Part shown: one piece after another, positions 1 to 11,978 of the stretch
Numbering within the stretch: position 1 is the stretch's first letter
Layout: each line of letters opens with the position of its first letter
Assembly (NCBI GenBank): GCA_000711775.1
Contig: ARYC01003166.1
Location: forward strand, 1-64,000
From: Oxytricha trifallax
Taxonomy: Eukaryota > Ciliophora > Spirotrichea > Sporadotrichida > Oxytrichidae
DNA: 64,000 nucleotides
Reading direction: 5' to 3'
The notes under the pieces: generated by a model
What the model saw: the letters and a program-made list of their open reading frames with translations, nothing else
The model's database searches: none
Told to the model about the DNA's origin: nothing
Program-made: the position numbers and the translations under genes

Positions 1-269
1 ATGTTTACACTTTATGTCAAAATGTTTACGCTGAATAAAATTAAAAATTATTGTGATTTTTCAAAGCTGATGAGAGTGTCCATCTTGAATAAGTTTAAGG
101 TTATTTATTATGCCAACTTATTTTAAATAAATTAATTAATTTAAATTAAATTATGTATAAATATAATAATTAAATTACCACATTTAACAAATTGCATACA
201 TATCATGGTTAAAACACTCATCTAGGATAAATGTGAGGATGTGGAACTTTCTGATCTTATAGACATGCA

Positions 270-2834
270 GTATAGTCAAAATTAATCGCAAAGTTGTAAC
301 GAGTAAGATTGCTCATGGGCAAGCTCTTAAAGTTAAGTTATCATATGCAAACGAGTATCAAAATTTTCCAAGAAAAATCAAAAGTTGTTTAAGAAAATTA
401 CAAGTGGTCACATAGACGCCATTAAAGATGCTATAGAGAATTTCAAATTGACCTTTAAAGAGGTTAAGGATAAGACTGTTTATGACAGAGCCCCTTTACA
501 TGACTTGAGTAAGGAAATTATTCAAGAAGTTATTCGGAAAGAAAGATAAAAAATTAAGATGCAGCAAGTGAGTTCTCATTTATATTATATAAGGAATGAT
601 TAAACTCCTGATAATTTAAAAGATAGATCTCAAGAACAGACCTTAGACTAATCAGTTGATTTCAATAGCCTTTCAAACTTTGCTGAGAGTTCAAAAAAGA
701 ATAGTCTGATTCAAAAACTAGCTCAAAATATTCTACAGAGCTATACGACAACACCCATTTAGATTTAGAACTAGCTCCTCTAAAATTTGACAAAATCCCT
801 TTTTAATAAAAACAGTTGCTGACTCTTGCTATCCATCACTAAGCTAGCAAAGTTTAAGATGAGGTTTATGAACTTTTACTTTAGAGTAACATTTTGACAT
901 AATGTAAACATTTGGACATTTATTACCATAAGCGGTTGTCGTATGAATCTATTCCTAACCAAGAAAGAACAGGAATAGAAGTCCGAGGGATGGTTATTAA
1001 TGAAGATGCTTGCTCCTTATCAAGACTCCTGTGAGGATTTTGACTTTATTTAATAAGAGGATTTTTATTATTTCGAAACAATGATCAAGGGTATTGTAAT
1101 TCAACTCTAAGATAACTGTTTACAAGCAAACATTGGACTTATTAAATTGAGCTTGCTTATCAAGCCAAACCTAATCATTGAGCTAAACTGGAGCTAATAA
1201 GAGTTGAATTCTCTTAGTTAGGCGCTATGGGCGATAGGCATCACTGAGGATGAAGCTCAAATAATTTGTGAGAAATCTCAAAACTTTCTTTGACAGGAGA
1301 CGATGACTAAATTAGTGGCTTTCTAAAATTATGAGTGGCTTCAGGCAATAACTGTGATTAGAAAAATAAGGGTCCAGCAAGATGAGGGTCAAAATTTAAG
1401 CAAGCTACTTTCTTTACTAAGTTAGAGACAAGTTGTTTCTAAGTTGATACTTGACAAAGTTATAATATCATTGAATCTTCAAATTTGATACTAGTGATTG
1501 AGAGTATCAAGGAATAGCTTTGGCAAGTATCGAGGCTATTCTCAAAGAGGATGATTCTGAATGGATAAAGTGTGCAGCCAAAGCAAAATCAAGAGAACTT
1601 TTCATTTCAGATTCCATAAAAGAAATAGATGCTACAAAAGTAATTGAGCAACTGAGTCTAAGTAATAATATTTCTAGCTCTAATAACTTTGAAGAGTTGA
1701 TCTCCCTTTCTAAAATGTTAGATTTTTAAAACAATGTTTACTAGCACTCTCAATATTAAGCAATAATTGCAAGCTTAATTATTAGTGCTAACTAAGATTG
1801 CACTATTGTTGGCATGCCAACAGGTCCTGGCTGACCTGGATATAGGGATTGCATACTATTACGCTTTAAAAGGATAAAAAATCACAATCATTAAACCTAA
1901 CGAGAACTTGCAAAGTTAGACGGATGAAATACTTGGCTCCATTCATGAAGATGTTCGTATGGTTGGTCAACTACTACAGGCATTCGTTCAAAGATAAAAT
2001 AGTGATACTGAATGAGTTCGACACTATAATTGACAACAGCTCATTCTGTTCCCTTGGCAATGTGATAACAGGTTTGTGGCAGTTTTCGAATAAAAAGGTA
2101 TTTTTATTCTCAGGAACCTTCACTAAACATCATTCAGTGGTCATCGAAGAGACAATTAAAAAACCAAGGATATTAAACTTTAAGTCAGAGCTGTTATTCC
2201 AAAAACAACTTAAAGAATAATATCTATGTGAAGGGATTCTCTCTAAAGATAAAGTCGATGTCCAGTCATCACTTTTATCTGAAGTAATGAAGAGATATTA
2301 ATTCGAACCTCAAATAATAATCGTAAACTTTTGTGATTTTGAGGAATTAAAACTTAAGTTACAAAGGGGGAATAAGTATGACATTTATCTTTCAGATGAT
2401 AAGTAATCCAGGCAACAAATCAAAGAAAGAGAAATAGGGATTTTACTAATGAAAGACATCAAAAGTGTAGGTTTCGATACTAAGTTTAAGAAGGATGCAC
2501 TTGTGATGATAGCATGCTCTGTGTGCTCCAAACGAAAGTTATAGTAAATGATTGGCCGAACAGATGTTAGGGTTAATCAAGAGGATGTATATTCGTCCAA
2601 GAGTGTGAAAATGAAGCTGTCTTCTGGCAACGTTTGAGATCAGCTGACAATTAAAGAGTAAGAAGACTTCATGACTTGGTAAAACATCTATGGAAAAAGC
2701 GAAGCAACTCGAGACTCAGCGATTATATTGAAGATTCCAAGATGAGTGGGTAGGTCTCATCCAATTTGAAGGATCTGGAAAATACATTAGGATACAAGTT
2801 TTATCAGCAGATTATTAAGGGTCTGGAGATGTGA
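270..2834 (+). pseudogene. Decayed SF2 helicase-like gene
   Basis: With TAA/TAG as Gln, coding-type sequence runs almost the whole interval but changes frame several times and meets in-frame TGAs, so it is broken as read. The N-terminal part (270-1030) includes an ankyrin-like stretch around 380-500 (SGHIDAIKDAIENF then RAPLHDLS). The C-terminal part (about 1800-2834) carries helicase-type motifs: VILNEFDTIID resembling a Walker B DExD (D replaced by N), VFLFSGT resembling motif III, KSVGFDT resembling motif V, and QMIGRTDVR resembling motif VI (QxxGRxxR). An ATP-dependent nucleic-acid or SecA-type translocase ancestry is inferred; no motif I P-loop was found intact. The 3' end is taken at the TGA at 2832-2834. 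It may be a decaying germline paralogue or an uncollapsed set of macronuclear segments. Confidence 0.55.
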
Positions 2835-4600
2835 GTCTGTTCCATTTATGAAGAAAATTAGTTTGATTAAAGTTTAAAGTGCTTAAGTGAGCAAATATGT
2901 ATTTTGAATTTATTAATATTCAAATAATAGTTAAATCTACTAATTCATTTATAAAGTCATCTCTGAGCTCAAAATCTTTCCATTTTTATGTTTTTAAGTA
3001 CCTTTAAATGAGTATTTATTTCCATAATACCTATGTGTTCATATTACAATTATTATTATTAGAAAATACAACTGTCTTAATGTTAAACTTATCAAGAATT
3101 AAATTGATTATTTTAACTTAATTGACTTAGCTCGCTTTAGATTCTAAAATGCAATACTAATTATTTCTAAATAGGTTTAGTTTCCTTAAATAATCAGTCA
3201 AAATAAATGCAAATTCGGGAATATTCAAATTCTAAAATATGAAGAATTATAAAATAAGTCATTTTTTAATTATTATTATTTTTAATTTTTTAAAAATTTC
3301 GTTTGAATTTTATTAAATTATATTAAAAATGGGCTCATTTGGTAAATTTATATATATTTACTAATTAAGCCCATTTCTTATATTATTAATTTATATATTT
3401 ATTTAAAATTATGTTTTGTTTATAAATTTATTTAAAGAGGTAATTTCTTTTATGATATTATGAAATTTAAATAATTCATTGTTTTTTAATTTAAGTTAAT
3501 TAATTAATTTGTACATAGAAATTTTAAACAAAGAGAATTTATACTTTTATTAGAAATTTATTAGAAAATTACTCATGTTTAATTTTAGGAATAAATGAAA
3601 CATAACATTTATTAAAAGCAAACTTCATTACTAATTAAACTTTAATATGCAAATTTATAAATTTAAATTTAATATTTTTATATTAATAATGGACTCTTTT
3701 TTAAAAATAAATTATTTTGCTTATTTTTTTCAAAATTATATAAAATTTTTATTAAAATATGACAAATTTTTAATTTAAAATATTTAAATTATCTCAAGTA
3801 AGTGTGACATGTATTTCTTTGTAATTAATATTTTTATATTCATAATTTTATCACTATTATGACTGAATAATTTCTTCCCATCTTAACTTATAACTTTTTT
3901 AATATCTTTCATAAACATTATAATCTCATTGGAAGATTTCTTAAATCTGTTTCATTAACTTTTCGAGATAAAGTTTTATTTTGAAGTTTATATGCTAAAT
4001 TACCATTTGGATTATATTCATCCATGCTATCATCAGTTCTTTAGAAGAGTTACTTATAAGTTAGGCCAAACATTTAATGCTTTTAATGAGTTCTATATTG
4101 ATAGTTTTAACTTATTACGCTTGCGCTTAAGGGTTACTTTTTATTGGGAAATTGCTGTTTTAGTAATATCAAAATCTTGCAAGGCGTCAATCTTTAAGGT
4201 AAAGATAAATTTAAGTGGCTATTAAAAATATACAATCATTAAATTGATTTTTTATTTAAAAATTTGATTTATTTGTATCCATTAATTTATTCTATAGTTC
4301 TTGCAACCCCTTGGCATCATATTTATGATTCAAGTTACTAATATCAATATAAAATAAATGGAATATAATTATCTTAAATTGATTAATCTTATTATAAATA
4401 TATTTATTAAATTTATCATACAATCAAGGTTGATTATTTTTATATTTTATTTTAATATAGTAATTAAATTTATACTTATATGAAATATCAAATTTAGAAA
4501 ACAAAATTCCATTTAAATTTCATATAGATATTAGTAAATTCATGAATAAATTCGATTTATTTGAAATTTTATCGATTTCGTGATACTTTCCTTTTTAATA
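2835..4600. other. AT-rich non-genic stretch
   Basis: Very AT-rich, with no convincing gene. A short palindrome (AATGGGCT ... AGCCCATT) lies at about 3329-3374. A 77-codon open frame at 3992-4225 has slightly richer composition than its surroundings but matches nothing I recognise, and I do not call it a gene. The left part of a decayed TBE (next entry) may extend into this stretch. Confidence 0.5.
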
Positions 4601-4659
4601 TATTTGATTTAAATTAAAATTAAAATAGCTTCTATAAATTGTTGATTTTAAACAATTTC

Positions 4660-4895
4660 TGGAAATTAAAATAAATTTATTCAATGTTTTGATTTAGTCT
4701 ATTTTATAATTTTACCATAACTAAATTATAGAAGAAAATTTAGATATTTATCATAATATTTATATCCTAAATTTCACTAATTTCTATTTTTAAAAGATCA
4801 AATTGAACTAATTTCTCTGCTTATCCGAATTAGATCCAAACTATACCCTAAAAATCAATCACTAATAAATCTTATTAAGGGGTATAAGAGTTTTG
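4660..4895 (-). mobile_element. Old decayed TBE terminus (transposase end)
   Basis: The outer 85 bp (4810-4895) align with the terminal repeat of the TBE at 26260-26344, sharing a 20-bp run ending in CCCTAAAAATCAA and the tip ...GAGTTTTG followed by ATT. Inward, 4660-4809 follows the same order of words as the start of the TBE transposase gene (for example TTTAGTCTAT, CCTAAATTTC, CTAATTTCTATTT), so a transposase reading on the minus strand began here. G and C positions are mostly replaced by A and T, consistent with long decay. The other end was not found, so the original size is unknown. Confidence 0.7.
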
Positions 4896-4898
4896 ATT

Positions 4899-7554
4899 CT
4901 CCTTGTTGAGTATTTTCTTTTGCTTGTTATAGTTTCTAGAATGTTTTTTATCAAAAAACTACTTGCTCATCAATCAGAACTTAAACAATGACTTATCTAT
5001 GCTTCTTATCATTAATTGTCTATATAGAAAATCTCTGATTCAAAACCCTTTATAAATAATGATAAAATAATTTAGAATAAAAATTATAAAAATTATATAT
5101 AAATAAAAAAAACTATTCTAATTAAAATAATTTAAGGCAATATATTTTGAATAATCAGAGGAATTTAAAAAAAAAGCAAGGAAGGAAGCAAGTATTCATG
5201 GAAGAAAGAAACCATTTAAAAAAGTATCATTACAAATTGTGATTCAACGAGAATGGTCTTTTTATTAATCTTTTTAACGAAGAATAATCTGCTTATGTGA
5301 GAACCTTGTGTTATCTTCTTCCTCCTCAAGTTTTGTAAAATAATAATCTTATTCTTGATTAAATACTTTGGATAATAAAATATTTATATTTCTTCGAATT
5401 ACAACTTTTTACAATTTATGTATTTTTTTTATTTTTAATATTAAGCAAAATAATAAAATAAACAAAAATTGAATGCATTTTTGATTTTTTCATTATAATT
5501 TTTTTTACTCAATGAACAAAAACAATGAGATTATATTTGTTTTAAACAATTTTTTTAATTTTTTTATTTTTGCGAAACTGATTTATGTTGATCGTTATAG
5601 TGCATTTTTATGTTTAATCATAAATAAAGTTTTACTATGATTTCCTGTTTTTTATCCGATATTTTTTTATTTATACTACTATTTTATAAATAACTAAATT
5701 AACATATAATGTTTTTTGTTTAATTGTTCGATTGTTGCATAAAAAGCTTTTAAATATAGAATTTACATGAATTTTTAACTTTAAATAATCATGATTTTTC
5801 TTGCAGCTTTAAGTTTTATAGAGATTTATATTTCTTTTCTCGTCTTTAAATCATATTAATAGTAATTTTTTAATTCAATTATAATTTAAATGCATTAATT
5901 TTTTATTTTCAAAGATTAATTATTGAAATTAATTTTTTATGGTTATCTCTCTTATAAACCTCACCAGAATTATACAACTGTGTTATTTCAAATAATTTCT
6001 TAAATAATTTTTACAAATTCTACTGATAATTATATTAATTATTTATTTTTTATTTATGCATTCTTTTTCAGTGCCTTTTAAACTTGAATTAGAATCATAA
6101 TGTTATTAGTGATAATTTATAAACATAATTTACTTCTTCATTTACTATCATAGACTGAAAATAAATCTATATGTATAAGATTTTAAATGTAAAACATGTA
6201 TCAATTAATACATAATAATTGAGGTTAAGAACAATTAAATTAAGAATTAATTAATATTGGCGTATAAATATAATGTTTGGGCTAATTATTAAAACTGTTG
6301 ACTCGATTAATTGTCCTCATAAAATAATCCAATCCGGCTGTGTAAATTTGATTTTAGACTAATTACTTATATTATTAGCCAATTATAATTAATTCTTAAT
6401 TTAATTCTTCTTAACTCCAATCCTCACTTCTTAATTGATCTTTGGGGCTTTATCTTTTCTCACTTTCAAATTATCGATATATATATATATTATTAAATCC
6501 TAACATTTAACTATATATTTACTATATATTTTTAATATTATTATAAGAATTATTAATACTTTTGAATTTATTTATACAATATTATATATCAACTGATACT
6601 CCTTAATAAGTAACAAGTAAAACTATTTGTAACAGAATAACATATTAGCATATATTATTTTCTTCAATTATATCATAATCTATTTTAACACATCCATAAT
6701 TAACTTTGTGCAGAATGAGAATTAACTTATTGAGCATTTAAATAACAACGCAGAGAAGTCTTTGTTAGAAAATAAAAAATATTACATTTTAAAGCTACTT
6801 TTCTTGATAATGCAGAGATTATAAAGGTTGTTTTATTTTGTTGAGTACATATATAAACAAAAGAAGCAGAGGATAGTTAAGTTTGAGTTATATACTTAAC
6901 TGTTATCATTACACTTTTCATTATAAAATTCTTGAGATTTATTGCTAGCTAGACGTTTATTATCATTTATACATCTTGATCTAAATTACTTTAATAAATA
7001 TAAAATGTAATTTTACAAACAGGCATTAATAGATGCAAAAAAAAAGAAGGTCATTTTTGGATAATAAGCTGCTAATTAATGCATTATTATTATATTACAG
7101 CTAATAATAGTACTTAATTAATATTTATTTATATGCTATATCGTCTTATTCTTCCAGCTTAATATAAAAATAAATGTAATTAGTTACTTATTATTTACTT
7201 TAGTGACTATAGATTATAATAATAATAAGGATTTAATTAGTTGTTACCATATTAAAAAATATAATAGACTCAATTGATTAACTCATTTATACATTCAGTT
7301 ATAGAAACAAAAATACTGAATAAATACTAAAGCCTTGACAAGATAAACTTGAACTTGCTAGCTAAATATACTTATAAAGAGTAAATCAGGCTATAAATAT
7401 ATGAAAGATTAATAAAATGTAGACTAAATATTTCATCTTCAGTTATGCCACGACCTGAATCTACTTAAAATAAGTTATATGGATCTTATATTACAGAATT
7501 ATTGAATTCGTCATTTCTACTGTTTAGTAAAATCAGTAGTTCTATCTTATTAAC
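4899..7554. other. AT-rich non-genic stretch
   Basis: No recognised gene. A possible short coding piece starts at the ATG at 5198 (MEERNHLKKYHYKL, then TGA, then about 60 more open codons in the same frame), perhaps a stray gene segment. A small inverted-repeat element lies at 6218-6420 (separate entry). TBE copy 1 inserts at 7555. Confidence 0.4.
6218..6420. repeat. Small inverted-repeat element (MITE-like)
   Basis: Arms of about 35-40 bp face each other: GAGGTTAAGAACAATTAAAT at 6221 and its near complement ending in TTAACTCC near 6418. The unique centre is about 120 bp. It carries no gene. It resembles a short non-autonomous DNA element or an internal eliminated sequence; target duplication is unclear. 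Confidence 0.45.
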
Positions 7555-7557
7555 ACT

Positions 7558-7640
7558 CAAAACCCCAAAACCCCTTAGTGAGGTTTATAAGTGCTTTGAT
7601 TTGTAGGGTATTGTTGGGGTCTTATTGGGGTTAGTAGAGA
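7558..7640 (+). repeat. TBE1 left terminal inverted repeat
   Basis: A telomere-like tip (two C4A4-type units) is followed by TTAGTGAGGTTTATAAGTG and a GGGGTC-TTATTGGGG stretch. It is complementary to 11565-11650. The telomere-like tip is the hallmark of TBE elements and matches hypotrich telomere sequence. Confidence 0.9.
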
Positions 7641-7659
7641 AATTAGGCCAATTTGCAAT

Positions 7660-8721
7660 ATGAGAAATAGAAATTAGCGAAATTTAGGGTCTATATATGA
7701 TGAGAAATATTTAGATTTACTGCTTAAGCTTAGGTATGGTACGAGTATTAATATAGATTAAGTCAAACCAGTACTGAATTATGCAGCTATAGCAAAGCTC
7801 TTACACAAGAGTGCCTCTACTGTTAGGTATCACTGCATGTTAGCTGTTTAGCATTTTATTTCAGGCACTTGAAAGCATCCTGCAAGAAAATAAAAGTTCT
7901 CACAGCACCATATTACTACCTCTGCGACTCGAAGCTTTGAAGTATTGGGCACACTTTCCACTAGACGAGCGAGCTGTGATGTTTCATCGCAAGTTTCCTG
8001 ACATGCGTATCTCTCCTTAAACTATAGCCAATATTTATAGAAGAAATGGCATTACTTTCAAGACTGTCAACAGAGTGAAGAGAGTGATTGATTTTACAGT
8101 GCCATTTTATAGTAATAATTTAAACTATATATATGATTAAATGCAGAGGGCTATTACTAATTACATCAAGTTCATACACGCTGATGAAGCTGTATTCACC
8201 TTCAACACTTTTATTAATTAGTCTTGGTATAAGAAGTATGATAATATAGAAGTTTATGACTAAAAAGTGAAGGTAGTCACCCATGCAATATTAGCTGGTA
8301 TAAGTGAAGATTCAGGCTTAGAGAGTTATGTTATTCACCCTCGCTCTATTAAGCGAGAGTAGTATATAGAGTTCCTACATAAACTCAGAGAGAAGTATAG
8401 TAACCAAGAAATCATCCTGTTTATTGATAACCTCTCAGTTCATAAGACTAAGGAGTCTAAGAAAGCTTATGAAGAGTTAAACATAACTCCTGTCTACAAC
8501 GTTCCTTATAGCCCCTAATTTAATGGAATTGAATTCTACTGAGCTAAATCAAGACTCACTACAAGAAGCTGCTGCTGTATCATCTTATGCATGACTTGCC
8601 CATCGATACAGTTGACTTAATTCAAAGCAGTTGTAAGAGAGTGAGCATAGATAAGACAACAATTTGTGCGAGAGAGGGAAGAATGAATGTTTATAAATAA
8701 GTTTTAGATTTAAACGAATGA
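7660..8721 (+). CDS. TBE 42-kDa transposase (DDE, IS630/Tc1 type)
   Basis: The ATG at 7660 to the TGA at 8719-8721 spans 1062 nt, or 354 codons, the size expected for the 42-kDa TBE transposase. Catalytic-core motifs are readable: FIHADEAVF (first Asp), ILFIDNLSVHKT (second Asp), and YSPQFNGIEF with the third acidic residue, spaced as in Tc1-like DDE enzymes. The enzyme would cut and rejoin the C4A4-tipped ends. As read there is an in-frame TGA at 7870-7872 and about two compensating single-base shifts (around 7920-7940 and 8540). Reading end to end keeps the total length divisible by three. The same TGA is present in copy 2 (see findings). The gene converges on the 22-kDa ORF, with stops 6 bp apart. 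Confidence 0.88.
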
Positions 8722-8727
8722 ATATAT

Positions 8728-9590
8728 TCACATATTAAATTAACCCAGAAAGGGATTTGTCTTCTCTTTCTTCTCCTCTTCTTATGGCTTGCCTAGGCCA
8801 TGTTTCTTCTCTTAGTGCCAGCACCTGCATCTATATTCATTTCATCTGGCTTTTAAACATCTTTATAAAGTCTCTTGCTAACTTCATATATTTTCTTTGA
8901 CTTTCTCTCTCTGTGAACCTTTGCATTCTCTTTCATTAGGAATATACCAGTCCCAGATTTCCCTATAAAGTTTAAATCAATGCTTACTAGAGAGGTAAGG
9001 ATGCTTCTTAAGCTCAGCAAGCCAGGCCTCACTTATTAGTAATGCACGTATTCAAGGAAATAGAGCAGCGTTCTTGTGAGCTTCTTCAATGATCTCTCTG
9101 AGATAACTCTCTCTTAAAGTCCCAAAAACACCAAAGAAGAAGCTCTAGAAGCTTGTTAGAGAGTTGTTTCTTGGCAGGAAGATAAAATACCAACTCTTCA
9201 TCTTTCATCGCAACCTCGTAGAGATTAGTAACTGAAATCTCTGGGTAGTTTGGTATAACTATCAACTTAATTTCACTGTTTTTGAAGGCTTTCTTCTCAT
9301 CGCAGAGTATAGCTTTTAAGAATGAAATTTTGGTACATTCCATCGTTGGAAGGAATAAACCCACTATAGTATATGATTAAGTATATGCCACATGCTTACC
9401 ATGCTAAGAGAGGTATCGATAGAGATCTTCCTTGCTTCTAAATCTTGAGATCATTTCTTAAGCTTCAACCCTCTTCATTGCAGTACTTATAGATTCCATC
9501 CTTGTTCCTTCTCTTCTTATTGAATTTCAAATTATAATATTTAGAGTTCTGGATCCTACTATTAAAAATCTTAGTATTAAATATGGGCAT
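8728..9590 (-). CDS. TBE 22-kDa ORF, broken
   Basis: Minus-strand reading from the ATG at 9588-9590 to the TGA at 8728-8730, counterpart of the better preserved copy at 24463-25172. The central part (9086-9364) reads cleanly, including ISFLKAILCDEKKAFK and IPNYPEISVTNLYEVAM. The length is not a multiple of three and there are a small insertion near 9400 and at least one more shift. The product is a conserved TBE protein of unsettled function; no catalytic motif is evident. It shares an upstream intergenic region with the divergently read kinase ORF. Confidence 0.75.
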
Positions 9591-10063
9591 CTTATAGGAG
9601 GTCAACCTGGTAAGGATACGTGGAGAAAGCTGCCAAAAGCTGTATCAAACTTTAGAGATGGAGCTCCATTATTATCAATTTAGTTCCATTAAATTAGTAT
9701 AAATTTGTTTAAATTTAATTAGTACGGTACTAAATTCGTTTAAATTTAATTGGTACCAATTTAATAGTACCAAAACTTAATTAGTACCAAGTTCTAAACT
9801 AATGAGGTTTTAATGGAAAAGTTCCAAAATGGTTCAAAACCTAATTGATACCAGTACCAACTCGATTTTATACTTGGTTGGTACCTAAATCGAAATTATT
9901 AAGTATGAAATTAGAAAAATTATATTTATAAACTAAGCATAAATATGATCTCTAACACCTTATATTAAACCATAATTGTTGTCGTATCAACTCCTATACA
10001 GAGTGACTATAGCCAGAATAGTTATTAGAGCTTTATAATCGAAATTTAAATTTGAATTTAAAC
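9591..10063. promoter_or_regulatory. TBE1 divergent intergenic region with GTACC motifs
   Basis: Between the divergent 22-kDa and kinase ORFs. 9660-9890 holds at least six copies of a short motif built on (A/G)GTACC, often as TTGGTACCAATT or TTAGTACCAA, separated by AT-rich DNA. The same array occurs in TBE copy 2 (24170-24380). A shared promoter or protein-binding array is inferred from position and conservation only. Confidence 0.5.
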
Positions 10064-11511
10064 ATGGCGTCCAACTTAAATCGTAAGGGAGTTTCTCTTG
10101 GAACAGGTCAATCATTACTCAACTTTGGCTCCTCCAAGAAACCAGAAGTAATTTATATTGAAAAGGAGGTTGAGCTAAGAGCTCTAGAGTTTGAAGCTGA
10201 GATCTTTAAAATATAAGTTTAAAACAAGAAGAAGAGTGCAGAGATAGGAGTTTAAATATAAGTTGAATTGGTTGAGGAAGATAAGGAACAGCAACCAATT
10301 GAAAAAATTAAAACATTTTAATGTGAAGACTGCTAAAATTTCTTCTCAACTGAGTCGAGCTTGAAGAGGCAAATTAAAGAAGTACATTCTGGCAAAGCCA
10401 AGATCTATTTTAAACATGACAAAGTGGATGGAAGGTACCAATGCACAACATGCATGAAGTAATATACTCACTCAGCCAAAGTAAAGAGGCATATGCAAAA
10501 GCACCACTTAAGTGAATTCCTAATTAAAGATAAAGAAACTTAAAAGCTTATACCTGCTAAAAGAAAAAATAACTCTCTTGAGTCAAAAAGAGAACAGGAG
10601 GAAAGGCTCAAGAGGCAGAAGCGTTTTGAATCAATGAATCAGCCAGCAAATGGTACTCTTATAGCATGTCTTTAAGAGAGAGCTATGTATATACCTGCAT
10701 TGAATGCAATTGATATTGAAAGCTGTATTGAAAATTACTTGCATTTTGACCTGCCAAAAAAGGCTAAGCTGATAGTGATTGATGAGTATGCTTACAAAGT
10801 ATATCCTTTCAAGTATCTAATTAAAAATGAGCAGTATCAAAATGAATTTGCAAATGAATACATAATACTGAGGGAGGCTTAGAAAAAATAGTTAAGAACT
10901 TGCTTAGACTTGATGGAGTTATTCTTGGGCATGGCTTTGTTGCATTAAGACTGAAAAAGTTTGAAATGACTTTAAGAGAGTATCTCTATCATAATAGATA
11001 CCCAGATGATTTAAATGAGATACTGTCAGAAATGATTAAGGGTGTTTAAGAGCTCCATGAACTTGGGTATGTACATAGAGATTTGAAGCCTGAAAATGTT
11101 ATGTTAAATCTCTGTCCTTTAGAAATTGTAGTCATTGATTTCAATAGAGCAATAAGATAAGAAATTGTGACTTTGGCTAAGGTGCTTGGCACTCCAAGAT
11201 ACTTTCCAATCAGGGAGAAGTGGACTAATGGCTCTGTTTAATGAGATGTATGGGCAGTTGCTGCCATAATCTTAGAGTGCGATATGGAAAATATGTCTTA
11301 CTTTGGAACAAAGCACGAAAAATAATCAATAAGTTTGGCTTCTAAACATATACAACAGGAAGATGTCTGCAATGAAATTAAGAAGCTTGTAGAGATGATA
11401 ATCGTGAGAGCTCCAGCTTATCCAAGATAATCGCTAGAAGACATACATGAAGCACTCAAGAGAGCTAGATTCAAGAGGTACCACAAAGATAAGCAGATAA
11501 AATTTGTTTGA
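10064..11511 (+). CDS. TBE 57-kDa zinc-finger / protein-kinase ORF
   Basis: ATG at 10064, TGA at 11509-11511. The N-terminal half has two C2H2-type fingers (CEDCQNFFS... and YQCTTCMKQYTHSAK with HMQKHH). The C-terminal half is kinase-like: IVIDEYAYKVYPF, HRDLKPENVM (catalytic loop intact), VVIDFNRA where DFG has become DFN, and DVWAVAA. It is the third TBE gene; the role of the kinase in transposition is not established. As read it has one frame change near 10890 and an in-frame TGA near 11240 where copy 2 has TGG (Trp). The product probably phosphorylates a protein partner, or is a pseudokinase given DFN. Confidence 0.85.
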
Positions 11512-11564
11512 ATTAAATACAATAATACTCATTAAATATTCATTAAATTCACAAAAAACCTGCA

Positions 11565-11650
11565 TTTTCTCTACTAACCCCAATAAGACCCCAACAATAC
11601 CCTACAAATCAAAGCACTTATAAACCTCACTAAGGGGTTTTGCGGTTTTG
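11565..11650 (-). repeat. TBE1 right terminal inverted repeat
   Basis: Complement of the left terminal repeat. The tip has one substitution in the telomere-like run (TGCGG in place of TGGGG). Confidence 0.9.
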
Positions 11651-11978
11651 ACTGTGTTTGTAACATTTTTTAAGATTCATTCCCAATCCATTAAGTTTAA
11701 AGAGTTCAAAAAAAAATAACAGTAATCTTAAATTGTTTAAATGTTTTTATCAGAAGTGTGTCTTCAAGTTTTGAAGCAGCAAAACCTAATGCTCTTATTT
11801 TTGTGATGTTATCACCACTCATTCTCAAATATTTTTGATATTTCTCGACAATGGGCTATATATTAAGACAATAAATTAAATTTTTTGAAATAAGCATAAA
11901 GATAAAAATAATTAAAAATATTATTTGAAATTATTAGTTGATATTTAGTTAGTTAATTTTATCTTTATCTGTGATAAG

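Larger units (their letters stand above)
7558..11650 (+). mobile_element. TBE transposon copy 1
   Basis: A 4093-bp telomere-bearing element of the Tc1/mariner-related TBE family known from Oxytricha germline DNA. It begins with CAAAACCCCAAAACCCC and ends with the complementary GGGGTTTTGCGGTTTTG (one base off). It is flanked on both sides by ACT (7555-7557 and 11651-11653), fitting the ANT target duplication. Inside are the three genes expected of the family: transposase (+, left), 22-kDa ORF (-, middle) and zinc-finger/kinase ORF (+, right). Each gene has about one or two breaks, so the copy is recent but probably not autonomous as read. Confidence 0.93.

Noticed and set aside
1-120. Possible gene fragment at the left edge
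   Set aside because: Too short and AT-rich to choose a frame.
9086-9364. Treating 92- and 129-residue standard-code frames as complete genes
   Set aside because: They are pieces of longer frames that continue through TAA/TAG read as Gln.
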